From Papiliotrema nemorosa (Eukaryota > Basidiomycota > Tremellomycetes > Tremellales > Rhynchogastremaceae), in contig JASKOT010000008.1 of NCBI GenBank assembly GCA_032158125.1, positions 372,001 to 436,000 on the forward strand: DNA of 64,000 bases. Reading direction: 5' to 3'. Both the position numbers and the translations under genes were made by a program. Of the stretch, positions 22,333 to 32,095 are shown piece by piece (the stretch's first letter is position 1; each line of letters opens with the position of its first letter). The notes below the pieces were generated by a model, which saw only the letters and a list, made by a program, of their open reading frames with translations, was not told where the DNA came from and made no database searches.

Positions 22333-22619
22333 GGCGGTGTGGTGGTGGTGTAATGTGGTGGGTGCATTACGCGTAATAGGTGGAGGGGGATGAGGCTGGG
22401 CTTGTTAAATGGGGGGTGTATATAAATACATGAGATAGGGGCGGCCCAAATGAAATGAAATTTCGGTCGATGAATACCCTCGAGTTCGGCCGCTCCGCCT
22501 CGTTTGGGATTGGGAGATTCGACTCAGCCCAGAACTGCCAACCCACCCGGGGAAAAAGTCAAACACCCCCCCTCTAATCTTCTTCTTTCCTCTCTATCAA
22601 TTCATCACCACCACCCACC
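22333..22619. promoter_or_regulatory. Divergent promoter RIB4/ILV5
   Basis: 287 bp between two biosynthetic genes. A perfect 12-nt palindrome ATTACGCGTAAT (22366-22377) contains an ACGCGT core and lies 34 bp upstream of the RIB4 ATG. A TATATAAATA box is at 22419-22428, readable for RIB4 as TATTTATATA. The ILV5 side has a CT-rich leader up to CCACC-ATG. Confidence 0.6.
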
Positions 22620-24008
22620 ATGTCATTCTCGAGAACAACCGCTAGCGCTCTCCGAGCTGCTACTCGACAAACCTCTGTCGCCAAGCGATCCATGTCGCTC
22701 TTGGCCCGACAAGCTCCTCGAGCTGCCGTCCAAGCGACTCGAGCTTCTGGCGTTCGAGGAATCAAAACCCTCGACTTTGCCGGAACAAAAGAGCAGGTCT
22801 ACGAGCGAGCCGACTGGCCCGTTGAGAAACTCCAAGAGTGAGCCTCTGTCTATATTTCATCCGTGGGTTGGGTGCTAATGATAGGTACTTTAAAAACGAT
22901 GTGCTCGCCATGATTGGATACGGTTCTCAAGGTCACGGACAATCCCTCAACGCCCGAGACCAAGGTTTGAACGTCATTGTCGGTGTTCGAAAAGGTGGAG
23001 AGTCTTGGAAACAAGCTCAAGAAGACGGTTGGGTAGAGGGTGAGACCTTGTTTGATATCCCCGAGGCTATCAACAAGGGTACCATCATCATGAACTTGCT
23101 TTCGGATGCTGCCCAATCTTCCACCTGGCCCGAGATCGCCCCCTTGATCACCAAGGGAAAGACTCTGTACTTTGCCCACGGTTTCTCCGTCGTCTACAAG
23201 GAGGACGTAAGTTGCACTTTACACTTGTGCTGAGGGTTCGCGCTGACTCTTCAGACCAAGGTCATCCCCCCCAAGGACGTCGATGTCATCCTCGTCGCCC
23301 CCAAGGGTTCAGGACGAACCGTCCGAACTCTCTTCCAAGAGGGTCGAGGTATCAACGCCTCGGTCGCCGTCTACCAAGACGTCACTGGCAAGGCAAAGGA
23401 AAAGGCCGTCGCCATGGCCATCGGTGTCGGTGCCGGTTACTGCTACGACACCACTTTCGAAAAGGAAGTCTACTCTGACCTCTACGGAGAGCGAGGTGTC
23501 CTCATGGGTGGTATCCAAGGAATGTTCTTGGCCCAATACGAGGTCCTCCGAAAGAACGGCCACACCCCGTCCGAGGCTTTCAACGAGACTGTCGAGGAGG
23601 CCACTCAATCTCTCTTCCCCTTGATCGGTAAATACGGTATGGACTACATGTACAACGCCTGCTCCACCACCGCCCGACGAGGTGCCCTCGACTGGGCCCC
23701 CAAGTTCAAAGAGTAAGCATACTGCTCTGGACAAGAGGAGAGCCGCGCGCTGACTTTCAGGGCCAACTTGCCCGTCTTCGAGGCCTTGTACAAATCCGTC
23801 CGAGACGGTTCCGAGACTCGACGATCGCTCGAGTTCAACTCGAGAAAGACTTACCGAGAGGACCTCCAAAAGGAGCTCGACGAGATTGACAACCAAGAAA
23901 TCTGGCGAGCAGGAAAGACTGTCCGACAGCTCCGAGTGAGTTCTTTGAATACTGCATAGAGACTATCATGCTGATCCTCAGCCCGATGCCAAGAAGGACG
24001 AGCTCTAA
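22620..24008 (+). CDS. ILV5: Ketol-acid reductoisomerase, mitochondrial
   Basis: Second common step of valine and isoleucine synthesis; NADPH- and Mg-dependent, in the mitochondrial matrix (yeast Ilv5 also helps hold mtDNA nucleoids). Exons: 22620-22837, 22885-23206, 23255-23712, 23761-23935, 23982-24008 (399 residues). An Arg/Ser/Ala-rich presequence of about 45 residues precedes TLDFAGTKEQVYERADWP. Rossmann motif MIGYGSQGHGQSLNARD; substrate and Mg regions PKGSGRTVRTLF, YSDLYGERGVLMGGIQGMF, and GMDYMYNACSTTARRGALDW. The protein ends KKDEL, an unexpected tail for a matrix enzyme. Codon use is strongly C-biased, fitting high expression. Confidence 0.97.
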
Positions 24009-24444
24009 GCTGTTCGTCGAGGTGACGTCTGACATTTTCAAAAGCCTTGAACCGAGGTATAACGTCTTCTCTTCGTATGGTCGCATTTCCTTCATTTCTT
24101 TACATGTGTGGATCATGCATCTCTCGTTAGCGGATTTTGCGCGTTCAGTTTGCAAGTGGTCGATTCGTACACACGTCGATCCTGATTGCTTATCTGGCCG
24201 CCAACCGAACTGCACAAGCGACCTGTAGCCAACTCGTCTCGCAACCGAGCACCGAGGTCTGAAGGGTATCCGAGGTATAACAGCAACTAATGAGCTACTC
24301 TGATGAAGCCCGAATGCTGACGTTGACCATGGAACTGCGGGCTATTCCCCCATACGGCAACCTTCATGCTGCTACCATCACATGTCTCCCTTCTAAGCTG
24401 CCGAAAACTTCCATCATGCAGACTACACATTTCTCTGAGCCCCC
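24009..24444. other. Intergenic, convergent ILV5/SNX3 3' ends
   Basis: 436 bp, no gene or repeat seen. Confidence 0.45.
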
Positions 24445-25418
24445 TTACATCCACTGAGACTTTTCCCATCCGGGATCTGTTCAGTCAGCGCGATCCGTCA
24501 AAGAGCCCATCAGCTCACCCTGCAAGAAAGCGCAGAGCACTTTGCTACCCGTTTGCAACAATGGATGACCCGCCACAATCTCCAAGAACCTCTGCAAACC
24601 ATCCCGTCGTTGTTCAATGATATCGTCCGTAAATCGATTTGTAAACACCTACAGGATCAATACAAATCTGCAAGCTTTCATATGGCAAGTCGCTATGGGG
24701 TAAGATTTGACCCACTTTACCAGGTAGAGGCGGTATGTTGACTCGTGTAGATTCTCTTTCCAATATATCTCTAAACGCTTCGAAATCCGAGTACCTCCTT
24801 CGAACCACCGAATGACGAAGTTTGAAAGCGGGTATATTGGTCTACCATGAGCTTCATCATCGACCTTTTTTGAAAAGCTCACCATGCAAACAATCTCATA
24901 GTCTGTATACATCTTCCTTCCGACGCCTGGAAGTCAGAGAAAGAACACTTTGGGTAAAGGGAAACCCCACCGTGTGTCATTGGATTCCTGATTTCTATCT
25001 CTAAGAACGATTCTGGGACCGCGTACATTTCATCAAACTGGGATCAGCTTATCATCATGCGTGCAGTGATACGCTGTGGGGTGAGACATACAGTCTGAGG
25101 ACGACCTGCCATCCGTGCCATATCGTTGAACGTCATACGTTGCGATGAATCGCTTCTGGCAAAGGGAGAATGCGTCACCTCGACTGGATAATGAGCTTCA
25201 TGTCGCTTCATATGCGCATATTAGCTCACTGGGAGGTGATTGTGGACCTGGAGTGTAATACTCTACGTCCATCAGCATCGTCACGCGATAGAGGATCAAT
25301 CAGCCTCACCTCCTCCTGCTCCTCCTCCCGGTGCGCCCTGATACCCATATCCTCCGGGTGTGGAAGACTGAGGCTGTTGATGATACTGCTGCTGTTGAGG
25401 TGACTGAGGGTAGTTCAT
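24445..25418 (-). CDS. SNX3: Sorting nexin 3 (PX domain)
   Basis: Endosomal PI3P-binding protein that works with retromer in cargo recycling. Exons supported: last 24476-24445, then 24648-24519, 24841-24716, one ending at 24883, and upstream exons to an ATG at 25418. The translated pieces join as [58 protein letters not shown], then [34 protein letters not shown] and [20 protein letters not shown] is the core PI3P-binding motif. The N terminus is a Gln/Pro/Gly-rich start ([14 protein letters not shown]). The exon junction between about 25305 and 25160 is not settled. Divergent from UBP14. Confidence 0.9.
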
Positions 25419-25525
25419 GTTGCTCCAAGGTGTTGTATGCGATGTTGCAGGTTACAAGGTGTCGTCTGGCTGCTTGGCTACAGACAGGTCTGGGTGGCGA
25501 ATCGAGAGGGGGAAGAGGGGGAGAA

Positions 25526-25563
25526 TGCGGGGTAAATGACCACCATCTCTGATTTACCCCGCA
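25526..25563. promoter_or_regulatory. 12-bp perfect inverted repeat in SNX3/UBP14 promoter
   Basis: TGCGGGGTAAAT at 25526-25537 and its exact reverse complement ATTTACCCCGCA at 25552-25563, with a 14-nt spacer. It lies between the start codons of SNX3 (25418) and UBP14 (25648). It could bind a dimeric factor or form a hairpin in a leader. Confidence 0.75.
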
Positions 25564-25647
25564 CTCCTGCCAAAGGGCGTTGATCTTCTTGATCCTCGTT
25601 ACTTTGGAATCACTTTACTCTGCTGTCAAGAGACATCATACTGCACG

Positions 25648-28613
25648 ATGAGCTGCTCTCACTTGGAACAGGCAGCTTCGTCCATACAACCGCCGAGAAC
25701 CTCCCAGCAAGTTCACCGGTAATTCACCATCTTCTTTCCAACCTAACCCGAGCTGATCAAGCAGTGAAGAATGTACCTTGTGCTTTGACGGTCAAGTGGG
25801 TCGACATTTCGCAAGAAAGCCCAGCTGATGGACCAGGACGATCCAGAGGGTATTTTGGTCTGCTTGACATGTTTCAATGGAGGCTGTTTCGGTGAAGGGC
25901 GACGACATGCGTACTTACACTACGAAAAGACGGGTCACGCTTTGGGCGTAGTCATCAAGCGAACGAGGAAAGAGACAGCCAAGAGGGTAAGCCAAATCAT
26001 CTCGCAGACCGAGTGATACTCATACAAAGGATTCTTCTGAGCCGCCAATGAAGAAGCTGGCTATTTCTGCGCCATCAGATGAAGAGCTCTATACCTATTC
26101 GACCTCGTTGAGGTGTTTCGCTTGCTCGAACATCGGCGAACCTGTTCCTTCTGACGATCCGAAGGTGAGCCATCTCTTGGAAGTGATCAACACGGAGCTC
26201 ACTAGAAGATTGCCGCTACCGTGGATGGTATCATGAAGGCCCTATCGTCCGCTCAACAATCAGAGGTCAAAGCTTGGGAAGAGGAGATTTTGGCCTGCGA
26301 ACATACCCTCACACTCACACAGGAACCCGTCATCACTCCAGGAGCAGGCGAGTCATCATCTATGTGCGATAGCGTACATAAGCTAACGGTCAGTCCCATC
26401 GAAATGCACCTCGTGCGACCTGACGAGCAATCTATGGTTGTGCCTCACTTGTGGTTTGGCCAACTGTGGACGGGCACAATTTGGGGGCATAGGCGGGAAT
26501 GGACATGCTTTGGAGCACTACAAGGAGACGGGACACGGAATGGGAGTCAAGCTGGGCACAATTACTCCAGAGGGAACAGCTGGCGAGTTCACTGTAAATC
26601 AGACAGTTTGTCGACTGACGTCAGATATCTACTGTTACATTTGTGATGATGCCAAGGTCGATCCAGATCTCGCTCTCCACCTCAGCACCTTTGGTATTGA
26701 GGTGATGGGACAGACTAAAACGGAAAAATCCATGACTGAGCTTGTAAGTTACCTCAGGCGCGAACTTGAACAGAGGCTGAGCTGTCTAGCAACTGGAGCA
26801 CAATCTGAAATTCGACTTTTCAATGACGGGCGACAACGGCGAAGAGCTCCAGCCCATCTTTGGCAAGGCAATCACCGGTTTAAGAAATCTCGGCAATAGG
26901 TGAGTTTCATGTCGGAGAGGAGCAGACTCCAACTTATTCCAGCTGCTACATGGCTTCGGTCATGCAGACCCTTTTCGCAATTCCTGCTTTCCGCGAACGA
27001 TACTACTCTGACAATGCCATAGCACATTTCCAAACCTGCGACAACCCTCTGCCATCTTCATGCCTCGAGTGTCAGATGCTCAAGTTAAGCGACGGGCTCT
27101 TATCCGGACGATACTCTCATCCCGCCAAAGCTCCTCCACCATCATCCACCGATTTCGACGGCAATCAGGAACCGCCAAAGTTTCAAGAAGGTATCAAGCC
27201 GAGTCAATTCAAGGCCTTGATCGGTAAAGGTCATGAGGAGTTTTCTACGATGCGACAGCAAGATTCAGAAGAGTTTCTGCAGCACTTGGTCACACGCCTA
27301 CGGGCCGAGGCGAAACGACAAGGCAGGTCAGAAGAAAATGAAGCGACAAATATACTTCGATTCGGGATGGAACAGAGGCTGCAGTGTGGGGAATGTAGAC
27401 GAGTGGGGTACAAGGTGGATGAGGTCGATCTCGCGAGTCTCCCGGTAGAAGCTACCGAGACAGGAACTACCGATGAAGGAAGGAAGTTATGGAAGGAGGT
27501 TCAGTTGGAGGGCTGTCTGGATGCGCTTTGCGCAACGGAAGACCTGGCAGACTACGCTTGTTCGCACTGTGGCAAGAGGGTTCGAGCGGAGAAGTGAGCC
27601 TACCGGTTTCGTCAGATAGCTGATTCGCAGAACGACCAAATTTGCCACCTTCCCAGACCTGCTTGTTCTGCACATGAAGAAGTTTCAGCTGGTCAATTGG
27701 ATGCCGACAAAACTTGGTAAGCCATGGCAGATGGGTAAAGATCACTTACTGAAAACCAGATATTCCTGTCCGCGTCCCAGAGTACTTGACGCTGGATGGA
27801 TACATCGGCCAAGGACGACAAGCTGGAGAAGAAGAGCTCGATGTGGACGCTCTACCCGGTTAGCCAGTCAAAAACTAACCCCGGCCTGCTGACTTGTACA
27901 GCTTCATCTGAACCAGTGTTCAATGCTACCGCTCTGTCTCAGCTGGAGGCCATGGGTTTCCCGACGATACGATGTCAAAAGGCCCTTTTGGCGACGGGCA
28001 ATAGCGATGCTGAAATCGCCATGACTTGGTTGTTTGAGCATATGGAAGATCCAGGTGAGTCGTGTCCGTTGGATGGATTCCGGCTGACAAGCCAGACATC
28101 GATGCACCCCTGCCGACGCCCGGAACTGGAGCCGCATCGACCGAGCCTTCGGACGATCAAATCGCCATGATCTCAGATATGGGCTTCACCGCTGCGCAAG
28201 CTAGAAAGGCACTTCGACAATCGGTGAGCAAGACCTTGGCACAAGAATCTGCTGATAATCAGGATGGCAACCCCGAACGAGCCATCGAATGGCTGTTCTC
28301 CAATCCAGACGATGCAGGAGAGGAAGCTGTAGCGTCCACCGCACCTGCTCAAACTTCCACGCCGACTGTCGGAGGAAGCAAGAACCTTCCCGCACAGTAC
28401 CGACTGAAAGCCTTCATCTCGCACAAGGGACCATCGGTCCATTCAGGTCATTACGTCGCTACCATCCGACAACCTCAAGCTGGGATTACTGGATCCGAAG
28501 AAGGAGAGGAGGAGTGGGTGTTGTTCAACGATGAAAAGGTTGTCAAAGCGCCGGCACGAGGCGGAGAAGAGATGAGGAGCTTGGCGTATTTGTATGTGTA
28601 CGAGCGCCTGTAG
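25648..28613 (+). CDS. UBP14: Ubiquitin carboxyl-terminal hydrolase Ubp14/USP5
   Basis: Isopeptidase T: disassembles free ubiquitin chains. Fourteen exons: 25648-25718, 25765-25795, 25837-25986, 26030-26164, 26209-26347, 26394-26582, 26625-26743, 26790-26899, 26943-27593, 27631-27716, 27760-27858, 27902-28054, 28096-28223, 28263-28613 (803 residues; phases close). Domain order: a variant ZnF (CTLCFDG, CLTCFNGGCF), the canonical ZnF-UBP (CTSCDLTSNLWLCLTCG, NCGRAQFGG), catalytic Cys box GLRNLGNSCYMASVMQ, QQDSEEFLQHL, CGEC/CSHC, two UBA domains (LEAMGFPTIRCQKALL, ISDMGFTAAQARKALR) and His box HSGHYVATI. Introns 5 and 6 start with gcgagt, so both are GC-AG introns. Confidence 0.95.
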
Positions 28614-29196
28614 ATATGCATATGTCTATGGGATGGAAGGTCCGTTTACGTTCGAAAGAGCCCAGTCTATTCGTCAGCGCGATTTCCTTCGGACCAAAAC
28701 ATCACTGCCGCTTACAAAGGTCAAGCATTCAGGTCACTTGCTTTGCAACTCCGCTGCCCATACACTGACCATGGTGGACAACTGAATGAAAGGCATCGAT
28801 GGGAACTTGCTCTTGCGACCGGGCACATGATCAATTGGGCCGGTGGTCAAGATGTTGCCTGGATCGTTCTCAAGGTCGGGGCAACAGAGCACCATGGACA
28901 TTTGCCGACTCGTAAACAGTACCACGGGACACTCGAAGGCGCCCATTTCATCACGCACCTGCCAGATTAATCAAATGTATAGCTTGCAGAGGTGAAAGGC
29001 CGAGATGGTAGACTTACCTGGGACAATGGAAAAGCCCACTTTTGTTACGCCTGTGAAACGACCTGAATCCTCGTTTTATGTACCCTTTTTGGCATCACAC
29101 ATATATGTCGAACAAAATGAACAACTAGGATGCATGATCAAAGCTGCAGCTGTGACAGTGAGCTTCATTTGTCAAGTCGATGCGATGATTAACTCA
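28614..29196. other. Intergenic, convergent 3' region
   Basis: 583 bp between UBP14 and the pseudokinase gene. A 75-codon ORF at 28743-28970 has no family features or expected context and is not annotated. Nothing else seen. Confidence 0.45.
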
Positions 29197-30289
29197 CTAT
29201 TGTTCGACAGTGAGATACCCGAGGTACAAATGTACGAGTCTCCTTTGACTTTCAGGTATGTCCTTCTCATGCTCCTCGACGATGCTACAGTCTGCAAAGC
29301 CCGTCAAACAGAGTCGTCTGTCCGCCTCTTCCGGAAGCAAGATCTGACGTGCTTCCGTCTGTGTATCCCAGAAAGATAGCCTCTTGTCGAATACAGCGTC
29401 GTACAGATCCTTGATGCGTTCTCTGAAGAATGAGCTGGATAATTGGGCATCTCTCGGACAGACCGAGCACTACTCACCTTTCCGACTCACTGAAGCCAAC
29501 GAAACATTCATCGTCGGATGGGTAACCCACCCACTCGCTCACCTGAATATAGTATCTGAACTCTGCACCGCTTTTATACGTCCGTTGGGCCTCCCACGTT
29601 CCATAGTAGACGGGAATGACGTCTCCCTGAAGCTCCTTTAAGACCCCCGTATACAGGTCGTGCTCGTCTCGGACGACTCGCGCGATGTGATGACCATGGA
29701 GACATTGCTCATTCTCGGTCTGGTCCAGTTCCGATGCAATCTTGACACAGACAGGTTGTTTACCATAGTATCCTAAGCAGACGGTCCAGTTCTTGCCTCG
29801 ATGGATTACCTCGACAATGCCTAGGGGATAAGGCTGGCTAAAAGTCACAGTCGGGCTTGGATCGGCAGTGGTCGAAATATCAGCTCGAACAGGTCGGTAG
29901 GCTTGGACCTCCTGTGGATTCACCATGACATCTTTGTGTGGCTGGATGGTCAGGGGTCTGATGGACCGATGAGGACCTTCAGGAGATGTATCTGCGGTCA
30001 TTCGAGGCTCCACATGAAGTTGACTGATTCGAGGGGTTAAAAGGGTTTCTCCTTCGGGGGTGCTCGATCTGATATCGCTATAGCCGTACTTTGACGGTCG
30101 AAAGACGTTCAATCCACCATGAGGGTACAAGATGTCTTGAATGTCTAGAGTGTAATCCCAAGGCTGCTCAAAGCTTTTTCGGTTGATCCAGAGGAAAATT
30201 GGGGGCTGTTCGGAGATTCGGGGATGCTGATCATCCGCCGGGAAGGTAAGCGGTCTGCATGGGTGGCTATGTGTTGTGATCGAGCCCAT
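29197..30289 (-). CDS. Protein-kinase-like fold protein, likely pseudokinase
   Basis: Exons 30289-29478 and 29434-29197 (349 residues). I do not recognise a named family. The first ~160 residues are unstructured. From LGIVEVIHRGKNWTVCLGYY the order fits a kinase N lobe: VCVKIA supplies a possible ATP-site Lys, then KELQGDVIPVYYGTWEA as beta 4. Where the catalytic loop belongs (H-x-D-x-x-x-x-N) I read WDTQTEARQILL, and the DFG position reads TGFADCSI, so the catalytic Asp, Asn and metal Asp look replaced. Ends LVHLYLGYLTVEQ. Such degenerate kinase-like proteins are frequent in Tremellomycete genomes in my recollection. Divergent from the chalcone-isomerase-like gene, 230 bp apart. Confidence 0.65.
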
Positions 30290-30519
30290 GGTGACGAATC
30301 TTGAGTAAAGCGAGAAGGAGAAAAAAGAAGAAAGGGTCGAGCGATGAACAGGAACGGGCGAGGCAACAAAGATCTCTTTGGTCGCATTGGGTGGAAAAAA
30401 TCACTGTCAACAAGGGAAGGGGGTTGAGCGTGTTTCAGATCGATCCCAGGAGTTGTACTTTACGTAATGGCTGCCCCGGCCAAGATCCTCCTACCGCAAA
30501 CCCTTCGAGACACCCATAT

Positions 30520-31922
30520 ATGCCCATCTACCGCATACCGTCCGCCATGACCGTCCCTAGGCAGCAAATTTCAAGTATGGTGCGGCGGCTTGTTACATTC
30601 CCAAAGGGCGTGTCTCACTATGCGACACACATTGCACCCCGTAGATGGAGCATCTACGCGAAAGTGAGTCTAGTAGTTGCGGTGGGTGGAGGTGTCTGGG
30701 CAGTCTCAGATTACAAGGGTAAGTCTGCGAGCGATCTTGGCTGCGTGTACTGATGCTCTATAGATCATATCCCTTCTCTCAAGGATGCCTATATTCTTCG
30801 AGCGGACGCTGCAGTCTTGGCAGATCTCAAAAACCCCACAGGCCCAGGCAGTTTCAGAGGTACGCATTTCACCGCTACTCTAGCTCGACGGGGTTTGACG
30901 ACCTCCAGTCGATACAGCTACGGAAATGTCTTTTCCCACTTCCATCTCACCCTCCTCCACCCCGACTCTCTCCCTCGTCGGTCTAGGGGTCCGGACAGTC
31001 TCGTTTCTTCGGGTGAAAGTCTACAGCGCGGGATTTTATCTCGAAGAGTCGAGATTGGGCAACCTCACATCGATCCCAGGATGGCATGTACGTCTCAAGC
31101 CTCTACGATCCTGTCATCCATCTTCAGGTGTGTATTGATTTGGCTAACAAGCAGACTTACACTGCACAACACCTGCTTACGCCCAGTGTGAAAAGTTCCG
31201 ATGCGCTGGCCGCACCTACGTTTACAGGAGAACAACTCATGAAATCTCTCTTGGATCAAAATATCACTTGCGCCGTGCGGATAGGTGCGTCATCACCGTA
31301 TAACTGCAGAAGATATATATTGACAGGCAGTCCCCGTGAGGAATACAGATTTCGGCGTAAGGAGGCATCCAGCGATGACAGGCTAGTCTCTGATCTTGCA
31401 GCATCTCCGGGATGGATTTACTCGAGCTATAGCAGCCCGTCAAAAGCTTGCTCGGGCCGTAGGAACGCTCAGTGAAGCCGAAGAAGAGGTTTGTCCACTC
31501 ATAGTATCCTAACCGCATGTTCATTGTCCAAAAGTCCTTAATTGTCGAATCAGCGCTGATGTCGCAGCGTATAGCCCAATCTACCCAGGCGCTCAAAGCG
31601 ATCTTTCCAGCTCAATCCGTCCCTAAGGGAAAGTCTTTGACTCTAGTCAGGTCGTCTGCAGGTAACTTGATAGTGGAATACGAGGTGAGCACAGCTACCA
31701 TGCGTCGAGTGAGATCTGACTGTCCTAGGGAAAGGTGTTGGGTCAGGTGGACGATTCGTGGGTTTCCAGGGAACTCATGTTGGCGTATTTCGCAGACAAG
31801 GATGTCATATCGCCAAAGGTGAGGCAGACTCGACCCATTTCACACGACGTGCAGGCCTTATGCTGACTGTGTAGTTGAAAGAGGATGTGGCCCGGGGGTT
31901 GGAGCAGCTCGTCAAGAAGTAG
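30520..31922 (+). CDS. Mitochondrial chalcone-isomerase-like protein (Aim18/Aim46 type)
   Basis: Exons: 30520-30718, 30764-30859, 30918-31087, 31155-31284, 31331-31356, 31402-31488, 31568-31684, 31729-31818, 31875-31922 (320 residues; phases close). A basic N terminus (MVRRLVTFPKG, HIAPRRWSIYAK) and a membrane helix (VSLVVAVGGGVWAV) fit the inner-membrane Aim18/Aim46 family. The fold motifs are SLVGLGVRTVSFLRVKVYSA, GFYLEESRL, IVPVRNTDFGHLRDGFTRAI, GKSLTLVRS and VDDSWVSRELMLAYF. Fungal members are heme-binding in yeast and have no proven isomerase activity (literature knowledge). An in-frame ATG also lies at 30547. Exon 5 is only 26 nt. Confidence 0.88.
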
Positions 31923-32095
31923 GAAGAAGTAAAATCCATCATACACCCCTCATCGATCGCTATGCGTCCATGCAATACATTATACGCGTCCTAATTCGAT
32001 GCTTATACATCTGCAAACCACTCCACCTTCTGTTACATCCTCGCTTCTCCCAATTTCTACTGCCGATGGTTCCCCAGCTCCTGATCCTCGTCATT

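Noticed and set aside
23309..23896. 195-codon minus-strand ORF
   Set aside because: Antisense to ILV5 exon 3, an effect of its strong codon bias.
28743..28970. 75-codon ORF between UBP14 and the pseudokinase gene
   Set aside because: No family features, no intron structure and located in a convergent 3' region.
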